64,000 nt of DNA from Histoplasma ohiense (lineage: Eukaryota; Ascomycota; Eurotiomycetes; Onygenales; Ajellomycetaceae), in NCBI GenBank assembly GCA_017607445.1, contig JAEVHH010000003.1:1736001-1800000 (forward strand), in the 5' to 3' direction. Below, in pieces: positions 35,659 through 47,102 of the stretch; position 1 is the first letter of the stretch; each line of letters starts with the position of its first letter. The translations under genes were made by a program, and so were the position numbers. The notes under the pieces were generated by a model. The model made no database searches. It was given only the letters and a program-made list of their open reading frames with translations, and had not been told where the DNA came from.

Positions 35659-35926
35659 TGTAATGCACTCGTTTATTATTTCCTTATTATCTTCGCTTAT
35701 TCTTACCTCTTTCCATTATACTCTCACTACCACTATTTCTATATGTATATATATATCGATGTATGTATTTCACACATCTTCTTTCTCTTTCTTTTCTTCC
35801 TTAGCGATTAGCTACACTACACTACATTACACTACTATATTACACTCTACAATATATTACTATTATCTCTGCTACACTATAAACTATCTTCTACTGTTAC
35901 TCTTCACACTGTCACTACACCTCACA
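35659..35926 (+). repeat. 5' LTR of B7 (268 bp)
   Basis: TGTAATGCACTCG...CACCTCACA. TATATATATA (about 35742-35753), a CT-rich run and AGCGATTAG (35813-35821) stand in that order, as in A and C LTRs. Confidence 0.93.
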
Positions 35927-35930
35927 GTTT

Positions 35931-35939
35931 CTAATCACT
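35931..35939 (+). promoter_or_regulatory. Possible primer binding site of B7
   Basis: CTAATCACT lies four bases inside the LTR end. It pairs with AGCGATTAG of the LTR except at one former CG, and perfectly with AGTGATTAG of other B LTRs. Confidence 0.4.
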
Positions 35940-35973
35940 CAATCTTCAAGAGACAGTCTGTTGAGTAATAGTC

Positions 35974-37039
35974 ATGACCTCTATCCACAGTATCCACCAT
36001 ACTCATGCTACTGTTGAACTCAAAGCAACAAACACCATGAAAGAAAACTGCAAAATACACACTTCTGCCACTGAAAGTGTGCAACAAGCATCATTTTTCT
36101 CTATGAAATTGAACTCTGAGTATAGTTCAGAAGAGGATATCTCTTCTGAAGATCTCAGTGCAATTGAGACTGAGAAGATAGCTGTGATCAGAAGAATTAA
36201 AAAATTACAGACTGAGAAAGAATTGTAAGAACTTTAACAGTGATGTGATATTTTACTACAAAAATTGAATGAAATAATTTCAGTCATCTGAAATACACTA
36301 GAAGTACATCTGAATCACAGTAGAGATGCAACTAGTGTGAATAATAACTGTGATAACACTACAAGTATTCTTGAGCCACTGAAAGCCACACTACAAACAC
36401 TCAACATCTTAGTGGAAAGTGCTGTGACTACTGTCAGTGAAAGATGTAGTCAGATACCACTTTGACAATTAGAATTTTGAGATTTCAGCATGAGTGATTA
36501 CTCTTCTCAGAGAGATGTGAAAAAGTTCTGAGACTAAAGCATGAAAGAATTTGAAAACTTTGTTACAGCTGCTATTGCTTTCCATGTCAGTGATCTTGAT
36601 TACTACAATGAACACAATCATCAAAAGATCATCGAAGCTGTTACTCATTTCAATGTCAAGATGCAACAATGTTGATATCAATATACACATAATATGCAGA
36701 CTTTGCCACCATGGGAAGAATTTGTTAGTTGAATGCAATGTCAAGTCACTGATTCAGATAGAAGTTTCTGAGATGTCAATAGACAGTACTGGAAAACAGA
36801 GCAACAAGAAGATCAGACAGTTCAACAATTTGCTTCACACTTACAATCAATTGAAGAGTGTCTGTGGCATTCTTATAGTAAATATCATTGGAAATCACAC
36901 CTCTATATGAAAGTTCTACCTTCCATTCACTGAGAATTCAACAATTATGCAATCAAATTGGAAGAGTTAAGCTATGATGCCACTCTACATAAACTTGCAA
37001 TGGCAGAATTGAATCTGCCAGAGAGATGAAAGAAGCTTA
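35974..37039 (+). pseudogene. gag: B7 gag, N-terminal part
   Basis: ATG 35974 (MTSIHSIHH). The first 84 codons are open, with a Ser/Glu-rich acidic motif and the basic helix RRIKKLQTEKEL, then TAA. A second open stretch, 36551-36910, carries the capsid-like region that is open in B1, B3, B5 and B7 (MKTLLQLL...QSNKKIRQFNNLLHTYNQ). H2 is inserted at AAGAGAAG in the basic linker before the zinc knuckle. It is the best-kept B gag but is broken. Confidence 0.82.
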
Positions 37040-37215
37040 AAGAGAAGTAGACTGGCTGTGTGACCATGCATGGGACTGGGACTAAATATTTCGCCAGTCC
37101 CATTATCAAATTTCTTAGTCCTGGTCCCATATAGTGTTTATTAAATTAGTCACTTTACACTGTTTATATTATAAATCTAGTCCCAGGTCATGTTCTTCTT
37201 ATAAATTACTGATTC

Positions 37216-37262
37216 TGGTCCCATTTGGTCCCATTTTGTTAAAATGGGACCAAATGGGACCA
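37216..37262. repeat. Perfect 22 bp hairpin in H2
   Basis: TGGTCCCATTTGGTCCCATTTT, a GTT loop, then its exact complement. Within each arm the unit GGTCCCATTT is doubled. H1 has the same structure with decayed bases (about 14675-14725). Confidence 0.9.
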
Positions 37263-37370
37263 TGATTTACCCTATATAGATGATATAATGCTATGAGTGT
37301 TACCAAAAATCATTACCTATCAAAAGAAGTTTAGTGTATTTATGCTCTAGTTCTATTTTGAACTAGTAAT

Positions 37371-38104
37371 GATAGTGATAGATAGATTCGCCGCGGTAGA
37401 TAGGTTGGCAGCGATAGATTAGCAGCGATAGATTAGCAGCGATAGATTAGCAGCGATAGATTAGCAGCGATAGATAGATTGGCAGTGATAGATAGGTTGG
37501 CAGCGATAGATTAGCAGTGATAGATAGCTTAGTAGTGAGGGATAGCTTAGCAGCGAGGGATAGCTTAGCAGCGAGGGATAGATTGGCAGCGGCGATAGAT
37601 TAGCAGCGAAAGATAGATTGGCAGCGGCGATAGATTAGCAGCGATAGATAGATTAGCAGCGATAGATTAGCAGCAATAGATAGATTGGCAGTGGTAGATA
37701 AATTGGCAGCGATAGATAGGTTGGCAGCGATAGATAGGTTGGCAGCGATAGCTTAGCAGCGAGGGATAGCTTAGCAGTGAGGGATAGCTTAGCAGTGAGG
37801 GATAGCTTAGCAGCGAGGAATAGATTGGCAGCGATAGATAGATTGACAGCAGCGATAGATTAGCAGCAATAGATAGATTGGCAGTGGTAGATAAATTGGC
37901 AGTGGTAGATAAATTGGCAGCGATAGATAGGTTGGCAGCGATAGATTAGCAGCGATAGATAGCTTAGTAGTGAGGGATAGCTTAGCAGCGAGGGATAGCT
38001 TAGCAGCGAGGAATAGCTTAGCAGCGAGGGATAGCTTAGCAGCGAGGGATAGCTTGCAGCAGTAGATAGGTTGGCAGCGGTAAATTGGTTGACAGCACTA
38101 GATA
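37371..38104. repeat. H2 minisatellite
   Basis: Mixed 14 and 18 bp units of the forms GATAGATTAGCAGC, GATAGATAGGTTGGCAGC and GAGGGATAGCTTAGCAGC, in blocks. Most units keep GCAGCGA, so CpGs are common here although the flanks are nearly free of them. The array gives one stop-free frame by chance (37860-38123), which is not a gene. Confidence 0.92.
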
Positions 38105-38412
38105 GGGGTGATATCTCCACCAATCATATCATCAGATTGATATCTAAGATATGTATTATATAATCATCAGAACAGGACCAAACCTCAGTCAAAATCATAG
38201 TCAGTCTCAGGTCATGTTCTTATTTTTGATAGTCAGTCACTTTACATGAAATATCAAGATTTATTAGTCTCATTTCACTCATGTTCTAATAATTCTAGTC
38301 ACTTTACACTCCTATTCTGATTCTGGTCCCACTGAAAATCACGCCAAGAAATGGACTGGGATCAAACCAAACCAAATCAAACATGAAATTCATGGTCCCA
38401 CCGGCCAGCCTA

Positions 38413-41400
38413 AAGAGAAGTCAAATTTCAAAAACTTCACTCAAAGCTTTAACAACAGAAATAATGCTGATAATAGATCACAAAACAAACACAGATGAAA
38501 TGATACTACAAAGTTCAATGACTCCACTCAATCAAAATATTGCTGTTATTGCAAGCGACCAGAACATATCATTGATTTGTGTTTCAAATGACTCAAAGAT
38601 GAATCCAAAAATACCAAGTCTGACTCAAAATCTGATACAAAAGATATGAAGAACTTGAAGAACTCAAAAAATACTTAAGATATATCATTCAGCTCACAAT
38701 GACAGTCATAAATATGGAAAGTCAATGCAAAAATATCTTAAGCTTCACTGTCACAGTGGAACTTACTACATCTAAGAATCTGTAAAAAATGCTTGCACTA
38801 GTAGACTCTGAGTCAGAAGTAAACTGTATTGATGAATTTTGAGCAAAGAATCACAATCTAGAAGCTGCTCACTGCAAAATCAAAATAATCAAGTCAATTG
38901 ATGAATGTATAATGCACTTCTTTGAAGAGTATAACATTGCAACTACTGTCACTGATCACAAGGGTAATGCACAGCAGATATCTCATTTCTTTCATGTGAT
39001 GAAGATGGAGGACTACAATCTTGTATTAGAATTTCCTTGATTAAGACAAATAAATTCTCTTATAGATTGATCAGATGGACAATTCTTCTTTAGAAGCTCT
39101 GAAGATGAACAACAGTCTCAAATTATTTCTGAACAAGATGTTCTAGCTGAAATTCTCACAGAAACTAGAGTAGAAATGCTTGTAGTATTATCTACAGAAC
39201 ATTCAAAAGACTCAAAGCATACTTCATACATATTCTCAGCTGTGTATTCAGACTTGTTGATCAGTCTATCTGATTATATCATGCCATACACACATATCTT
39301 CTCAGAAGAAGCTGCTATAAGTGTGAAAAGATCAGAAGAAATGAAACACTGTATAGATCTTGAGTCTGATGCACAATCTTCATTTATACTGATATACAAT
39401 CTCTCTGAAACTGAGTTAGTCACTCTAAGAGAATACTTAAAAAATGCATTAGATAAAGGGTGGATACAATCATTCAGTAGTCCAACTGATGCACTGATTC
39501 TCTTTGTTCTCAAAAAAGATGATGGACTCTGTCTTTGTGTAGACTATTGAGAGTTAAATTGAATCATCATCAAGAACTGATACTCTCTATCTCTAATAAG
39601 TGAATTACTTGATAGATTTTCAAAAGCCAAGATATTCATTAAGCTGAACCTTCAAGATGCCTATCACCACATACTTATAGTGACAAAAGACCATTGGAAG
39701 ACAGCCTTTAGAACAAGATATGAACATTTTGAATATGTAGTTATGTCATTTGAACTAGTCAATACTTCAGTGACATTTCAAGCATACATTAACAATGTCT
39801 TATCTGATTTATTGAATATATATTGTGTTGTCTATTTGAACGACATTCTCATATTCTCCAATTCAAAGCAGGAATATAAAATGCATGTTACTAAGATGCT
39901 AGAATGTCTCAAGTGTGTGAATCTATTTGCAAAACTCTCTAAGTATGAATTTGAAGTGGACAAGATCTCATTTCTGAGATTTGTTATAGATACAAATGAT
40001 GTTAAGATGAAGCTAGACAGAGTCTTCACTATTGTGAAATGATCTATATCTAAATCAATTAAAGAGGTTCAATTCTTCTTGAGCTTTGCTAATTTCTATT
40101 GATGATTTATTAAATCTTTCTCCTCTATTGCAGCCCCATTATTTGAACTTACAAAAGAGAGCAAGAAGGGGGAAAGAAAAGCTACTTTTATATGAACAGA
40201 AGATGCTCAAAGCACTTTCAATGAGCTCAAATTGTGCTTTATATGTGCTTCTCTATTAGCTCATTTTGATTCAGCTCAGTGTATTCAGATTGAATCTGAT
40301 GCATTCACTTTTACAGTTGCTGCTATTCTGTCACAGTTACAGAATGATAGACACTGACATTCAGTTGTCTTCTGATCAAGAAAGTTGATTGATGTGGAAA
40401 TGTGTTATGATACTCATGATAAAGAACTCTTGACTATTGTAGCAGCATTTAAGAATTGAAGACACTATTTGAAAAGAAGTCAGTATTCAATTCAAGTCTG
40501 ATCTGATCATGCCAATCTGTAGTACTTTATGATGACTAAGAAACTGAACAGACATCAGATCAGATGAATAGAAGCTTTATCTGCTTATAATTTTGTATTA
40601 CTGCATCACTCTGAATCAAAGAATTCAGCTGATGAGCTCAGTTGTTGCACAGACTACAGTGAGATCTATAATGATCAAATTATATTATCTACTCTGCAAC
40701 AGAAGCTGAAACATGGAGTTAGACTAGACTGAAAAACTGATACTTCTTTTCAAAATGATATTTCTTCTGATATAGTCTGTGCATGAATCTCTAATGAGCA
40801 AAATGCTTCTTTTAATGAGTGAAAAGCACTTCATACATTAATATCTTCTATCTCTTGCATAAACTCTTCCTCTCTGTTGTGTGTTGAGCAATATATATCT
40901 TGAATTGCAGTCAAGAAGACTATTCTTGAGAACTCAGTATATACAGAAATATCTGAATCCTTCATCTCATTTCTGAGTAAAGCATAGAAGATTGATTCTT
41001 TTGCTGCTGAGCAAAAAGAGAAGATAAAAGAGAAGAGTATGATTGTTGCTGAAAATATGCTATGAACAATTTCTGAGAATGATATATTGCATGCTGATGG
41101 TTGCACATATGTCCCTCAACAAAAGACACTCATTGATGAAATTATCAGTGCAAATCATGATGATTCACAGAGAAGTCACTTTGGTATAAAAAAGTTTATA
41201 GACAGCATTCAGAACAAATACTATTGACATGAGCTAGTCAGAGATATCAAAGATTATATATTCACTTATAATACTTATCAAAGAGTAAAACTAAAACAGC
41301 ACAGACAATATGAAGAATTGAGTACAATTCTCTTATCATCAAATTCTTTTGAGTCTATTACTATGGATTTTATTACAGACTTGCCAGCCTCTACATTTCT

Positions 41401-42390
41401 TCATCAAATCTATGATGCAATTTTAGTGATTGTGGATATATATACCAAGTTTACAATCTATATTCCTTGCATCAAAAACATTACAGCTGATGAACTAGTG
41501 GAAATTGTTTATATCAAGTTCTATACAATTTATGAAGTACTCAAAAATCATATATTCAATTGAGGTTTGCTGTTTACAAGCCATTATTGGTCCACCTTTT
41601 GTTATATGCTAGGTGCACACCAGAAACTTTCAACAGTCTTTCACTCTCAAACAGATGATCAAACAGAATGATAAAATCAAATCTTGAAACATTATCTCTG
41701 ATGCTTTACCAACTATCATCAAGATGACTGGGTATGCTGACTACTGCTAGCACAGTTTGTTTACAATATCTCTCAACATATCTCTACTGAAATGACATTC
41801 ACAGAAGTCTTAATGAGATATTGATCTGATTTGAAAATTAATGTCAGCAAACCACTACAACCAGTCGCCATATATGCTGCTAGCTGTGTGAAACATATCA
41901 AGGAAACATATCATAAGCTCATTGAGAATCTACAAAAGATGCAACAAGCACAGAAAATCTATTATGATGCAAAACATAAATCTCAACAATTTAAAATAGA
42001 TGACTATGTCATGCTCAATACAAAAAATCTCTGATTGCTGCACTCAGTTCACAAACTCAATCATAAATATGTTGAATTCTTCAAGATTCTGAATATCATC
42101 AAAAAACAAGTGTACAAACTAGAACTGTTATCTTCATATAGAAGTATTCATTCTGTATTCCACATATCTTTATTGAAGCAATACAACTGCAGAAATGGAG
42201 CTCTATCAGAACCAGAATCAAAACTTGTCAACAGCAAAAAAGAATATCAAGTTGAAGAAATTCTTGAAAAACAACAATGAAAAAACAAACCTCTGAAATA
42301 TCTTGTGAGATGAACAGATTGAGATTCTAGTGATGATACATGGAAACTGAAAGAAAACATATTAAACACTCAGACATTCAAAATCTTCCT
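38413..42390 (+). pseudogene. pol: B7 zinc knuckle and pol remnant
   Basis: Zinc knuckle 38541-38582 (CCYCKRPEHIIDLC; CX2CX4HX4C intact). Protease near 38795-38830 reads LVDSESEV, so the DSG motif has become DSE. RT about 39430-40030, with LCLCVDY (39530) and the catalytic loop VYLND (39826-39845). RNase H about 40280-40720. Integrase about 41100-41960: an HHCC region, then MDFITDLPASTFLHQIYDA and VDIYTKF (41318-41563). The C-terminal region contains VFHISLL (42150). Chromodomain about 42225-42370 (EYQVEEILEK...KYLVR). Stops, mostly TGA in Trp or Arg positions, interrupt every domain. Confidence 0.88.
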
Positions 42391-42939
42391 CAAACAAGAA
42401 AATGAACAACAAATACAAAATCAACATACTCTCAAATATCAAAAGCACAAACATCAAGTTGAAAGATGTCAGAAGTGCAAATTCTAAATTGAAAAACACT
42501 AGAAGTACAAATTTCATTCAAACTTCAATCAAATACATTTTTTTTTAAGAATTTTATCAGAAAAAAGGAAAAAAGGAAAAAATTCAATTTGAATATAATA
42601 AATACAAAAAATAAAATATATAAGCAAGGAAAAAAAAAAAACAAAGAAAACAGATTCTAAGAAAAGTCTAAAGATCCTCAGTTCATTCACTCTCATTTCA
42701 CTTCTCATCTCTTACTTTCTCTTCTCTCTATCATCATCTCTCTCATTTTTCTTCTCTGCCACTCTCACTCAATACTTCTTCTGATATTCATAAATTACTG
42801 ACATTCATTTTGAGTGCAGAGGTATAGACAAATATCTATTTCACAAAACATTTGTCTTCTCACTTCTTCTCTTCTTCATCAATCTATTCATTCTTCAGCA
42901 TATTCAATGAAGAAAGATATTTTTTCTCATCTTCTTCTC

Positions 42940-43880
42940 TCACTTCTTCATCATCTGAGACACTCTCTCCCCCTGCTCCACTGACATCAGTGGCAAATTG
43001 ACAAAGAAAGCAGACATCACAGACACTGCTGCAGTCATCAGTGTCTCCACAATCTTCTTCATTGACTTTTCAGTCAACTCCTCCCTCATCAACCTCTTCT
43101 CAATCAATCTCTTCATCATGAAGCTTTCAAAGCTCATTATCTTCAAAATCCTCTTCTTCACATCCTCCTCTTCCTCTAACATCTCTGCTCTGAAAGAATC
43201 AGATACAATCACAGTCTTCAAAATCTGCATCTCTACAGACTCAGCCACTGCTCAATGCTGAGATCATAGAGCATTCACCTCTGCTCTGCTCTGAGCAGAC
43301 AATATCATCAGATAAGATGCATTCAATTGTTTAACTAAACAATGAAGATGACTTTTGTGACTGATCATATTCTTCTCAGCTGCCACCCCCACAAAGATAA
43401 ATACTCACCCACATATGATGCACCTCAGAAGAGGTGTATCATGCATCTAGCATCATTATCAGTATATCAACATTGCTAAGAACACTACTATCTATTCAAA
43501 AGCAAATTTGAAGAAAAAGAAAAAGGAAATAAAAATTAAAGAGGATTACTCACAGATTTGCAGAATTTCTCTACAGAGACACAAGTCTCACAACACTTCC
43601 AGACATTTGATCTCAGCACACATCAAAAATCAATGTTCTCAAGTCTAGAGACACAACATTCACACAGAATCTGACTGTTGTATGTCATGTGATTAGAGCT
43701 AAACCTAGAGCAATATAACAAGTGAACAGTGAATGGTGCTATACAGAAATGAGCTAGTGGCGCATGTGACCACACTAATAATGCCACTGACAAGGAACAC
43801 CAACAATAATACGCAATAAGCACCCAAGGAACAACTTACTTAAAATTGAAATAATCAAAAAAGCTCATTTTGATAAAAGA
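42940..43880 (-). pseudogene. Antisense gene of B7
   Basis: On the minus strand the ATG near 43869 opens MSFFDYFNFK and runs into GTAAGT. The Cys-rich frame follows (43623-43823, SQILCECC), a likely intron with GTGAGT (about 43552) ends at GAATAG (about 43490), and a 102-codon frame at 42940-43248 begins MAESVEMQILK and contains SDSFRAEML, Lys/Glu-rich helices and SAFFVNLPL. The third part is open in three independent copies. It opposes gag-pol and lies between chromodomain and 3' LTR. Possible roles are an accessory or regulatory element protein or a captured host gene; neither can be decided here. Confidence 0.52.
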
Positions 43881-44216
43881 GAGAGGGAGGGAGAACAACA
43901 ATATAAAAATTTAAAAATTTTTTGAGAATAAGAAATTGCAGCAGAAGAGGCAAGGAGCTTTGATGATGATTAAATTAAAAGAGAAGAGAAATCTTCAAGA
44001 AGAAAGAAATTCTTTTTGCTTCTCTGCATGCAACCTCTGACAACCAAAGAATCCACCAATTCCATCTCATTAGAAAATCAATAACAACACATATACAAGC
44101 TATCTAGGGGATGCAATCAATATACTGCTATCAACAAGCAGATGGGAATGCAATTATCTACTAGCAAGCAATCTATACAATCACTGAGAGCAGCTCTTAT
44201 AAAAAAGAGAGGCAAT

Positions 44217-44484
44217 TGTAATGCACTCATTTATTATTTCCTTATTATCTTCACTTATTCTTACCTCTTTCCATTATACTCTCACTACCACTATTTCTAT
44301 ATGTATATATATATTGATGTATGTATTTCACACATCTTCTTTCTCTTTCTTTTCTTCCTTAGCAATTAGCTACACTACACTACATTATGCTACTATATTA
44401 CACTCTACAATATATTACTATTATCTCCGCTATGCTATAAACTATCTTCTACTGTTACTCTTCACACTGTCACTACACCTCACA
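44217..44484 (+). repeat. 3' LTR of B7 (268 bp)
   Basis: TGTAATGCAC...CACCTCACA, followed by CATAG. Confidence 0.93.
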
Positions 44485-45599
44485 CATAGTCAGTCACAAA
44501 AGTCATCTTCATTATTTAATTAAACAATTGAATACATCTCATCTGATGATGCTGTCTGCTCAGAGCAGAGCAGAGATGAATACTCTATAATTTCAGCACT
44601 GAGCAGCAGCTGAGTCTGCAGAGATTCAGATTTTGAAGACAGTGATTATATCTGATTCTTTCAGAGTGAAAATATTAGAGAAAGAGAAGAATATGAGGAT
44701 TTTGAAAGTGATGAACTTCAAAGACTCTGTGATAGAGAAGTTGACTGAAGAGAGATTGACTGAAAAGAAGTTGATGAATAAGAAGTTGATTAAAGATTTA
44801 ATGAAGAAAATTGTGAAGATATCAATGACTGCAGCAGTGTTTATGATGTCTGCTTTCTTTGTCAATTTACCACTGACATCTGTGGAGCAGAGGAAGAGGG
44901 TGCCTCAGACAGTGGAGAAGTGAAAGAAGAAAATGAAAAGAAATATCTTTCTTCATCAGATATATCAAAGAATGAGTAGATTGATGAAGAAGAAAAAAAG
45001 TGAGAAGATAAATATTTTATAAAATAGATATTTGTCTATATCTCTGCATTCAAAATGAATGCTGATAATCTACAAATATCAGAAGAAGTATTGAGTGAGG
45101 ATGACAGAGAGAAAGAATGAAAGAAATGATGAAAGAAAGAAGAGAAAATAAGAGATGAAAAGTGAGATGAAAATGAATGAATTGAGAGTCTTTAGACTTT
45201 TCTTAGAACTCATTTTCTTTGTTTTTTTCTTGTTTGTATTTTTTATTTTTTTTATTTATTATACTCAAATTGAATTTTTTTCTTTTTCTCTTTTCTCTGA
45301 TAAAATCCTTTTAAAAAAATGTATTTGATTGGAGTTTGAATGAGATTTGTGCTTCTAACATTTTTCAATTTAAGATTTGTGTTTCTGATGTCATTCAACT
45401 TGATGTTTGCACTTTTGATGTTTGAGAGTATGTTGATTTTGTATTTGTCATTCATTTTCTTATTCAAGGAAGATTTTGAATGTCTGAGTGTTCAATATGT
45501 TTTCTTTCAGTTCTCATGTATCATCACTAGAACCTCAATCTGTTCATCTCATAAAATATTTCAGAGATTTGTTTTTTCATTGTCATTTCTCAAGAATTT

Positions 45600-46766
45600 C
45601 TTCAATTTGATATTCTTCTTCATTATTGATAAGTTTCAGTTCTGATTCTGATAGAGCTCCATTTCTGCAGTTGTATAACTTCAATAAAGATATATGGAAT
45701 ACAGAATGAATACTTCTATATAAAGATGACAGTTATAGTTTGTATATTTGTTTTTCAATGGTATTCAGAATCTTGAAGAGTCCAACATATTTATGATTGA
45801 GTTTGCAAACCAGACAGAGCAATCAGAGGTTTTTTGCATTGAGTATGATATAGTCATCTATTTTAAATTATTGAAGTTTATGTTTTACATCATAACAGAT
45901 TTTCTATATTTGTCACATCTTTTGTAGATTCTCAATGAGCTTATGATGTGTTTCCTCAATATGTTTCACACAGCTAGCAGCATGTATGGTGACTGATTGT
46001 GATGATTTATTGATATTAATTTTCAAATCAGATTGATATTCCATTAAGACTTCTGTGAATGTCATTTCAGTAGAGATATGTTGAGAGATATTGTAAACAA
46101 ACTGCATCAGTGATAGTCAGCATGCTCAGTCATCTTAATAATAGTTGATAAAGCATCAGAGATAATATTTCAAGATTTGATTTTGTCATTCTGTTTGATC
46201 ATCTGTTTGAGAGTGAAAGACTGTTGAAAGTTTCCAGCATGCATATAGCATATAACAAAAGATGAATCAATAATGACTTGTAAACAGTGAATCTCAATCA
46301 GATATATGGTTTTTAGATACTCTGTAAATTGTATAGAACTTGATAGAAACAATTTCCACTAGTTCATCAGCTGTAATATTTTTGATACAAGAAATATAGA
46401 TTGTAAACTTGATATATATATTCACAATCACTAAAATCACATTGTAGATTTGATGAAGGAATGTAGAGGCTGACAAATCTGTAATAAAATCTATAGTAAT
46501 GAATTCAAAAGAATTTGATGATAAGAGAATTATATTCAATTCTTCATATTGTCTGTGCTGTTTTGACTTTATTCTTTGACAAGTATCATAAGTGAATATA
46601 TAATCTTTGATATTTCTGACTAGCTCATCTTAATAGTATTTGTTCTGAATACTGTCTATGAACTTTTTTATATCAAAGTGACCCCTCTGCAGATCATCAT
46701 GGTTTGCACTGATAATTTCATCAATGAGTGTCTTTTGTTGAGATATATACATGTGATCATCAACAC
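45600..46766 (-). pseudogene. pol: B6 chromodomain and integrase remnant
   Basis: Chromodomain edge near 45600-45640, integrase C-terminal region with QFVYNISQHIS at 45913-46107, and core segment DLSASTFLHQIYN and VNIYIKF at 46294-46539. C3 breaks it at 46766/46767, just before RNase H. Confidence 0.8.
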
Positions 46767-47037
46767 TGTAATAGACGCAACGGATATATCTATATTAAGA
46801 AATAGCTATGTAGCGATAGAAGAACACAGAACATGTCAGAATTAATAAGAAGAGACATAGCACACAGCATCATAGACAGTCATAGAGTGTGATGATCATC
46901 TATATAATGCTCACTGATATCTATAGATATTAGAAGATCAGTGATTAGCTTTGAATAATAGAGATTGCTACCTTCTTAACATTCTATATATGTACTTCAC
47001 ACTACTCTCATAATTATACCTACAACCATCTCTTACA
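46767..47037 (+). repeat. 5' LTR of C3 (271 bp)
   Basis: TGTAATAGACGCAACGG...CCATCTCTTACA. TATATAA (46901-46907) lies 39 bases before AGTGATTAG (46940-46948); CTAATCACT (47041-47049) lies three bases inside the LTR end. The outer edge keeps GACGCAACGG. Confidence 0.92.
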
Positions 47038-47102
47038 ATTCTAATCACTCATAACTTTATTTGAGTGGTCTGTTGTTACACACACCTACAATAAAACATA
47101 CA

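Larger units (their letters stand above)
37048..38412. mobile_element. H2: complete hAT-like non-autonomous element (1365 bp)
   Basis: It starts TAGACTGGCTGTGTGACCAT and ends so that its complement reads TAGGCTGGCCGGTGGGACCA, an imperfect terminal inverted repeat of about 24 bp. An 8 bp duplication, AAGAGAAG (37040-37047, 38413-38420), flanks it and the B gag reading continues across. TIRs beginning TAG and 8 bp TSDs are the marks of hAT elements. No transposase ORF is present. It has arms rich in TGGGACC motifs, a 22 bp hairpin and a central minisatellite. Confidence 0.85.
35659..44484 (+). mobile_element. B7: complete family B chromovirus (8826 bp)
   Basis: Two 268 bp LTRs, flanked by CATAG (35654-35658, 44485-44489); removing it rejoins the antisense gene of B6. 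It carries H2 inside gag. Without H2 and one TSD it is about 7450 bp, close to B3. It is the only family B copy on the + strand. Confidence 0.95.
35150..45100 (+). pseudogene. Antisense gene of B6, split by B7
   Basis: Parts are 35150-35658 and 44490-45100. The ATG (near 35152) opens MGSLEYSDFK and runs into GTAAGT, exactly as in B3. The Cys-rich middle lies at about 35220-35470. B7 entered at CATAG. The last segment, 44633-44923, is a 96-codon charged frame with SDSF and a well-conserved SAFFVNLPL segment shared with B7. The conserved start, donor and final frame support a real gene. Function unknown. Confidence 0.5.
34526..46766 (-). mobile_element. B6: family B element split by B7, cut by C3
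   Basis: 3' LTR 34526-34790, antisense region 34791-35658 and 44485-45620, then chromodomain, integrase and the RNase H edge to 46766, where C3 begins. The 5' half lies beyond the window. Confidence 0.88.

Noticed and set aside
37371..38104. CRISPR array
   Set aside because: Units are contiguous 14/18 bp minisatellite repeats with no unique spacers, in a fungal transposon.
37860..38123. Ser/Leu/Tyr-rich 87-codon ORF
   Set aside because: Translation of the minisatellite; no start context or conservation.
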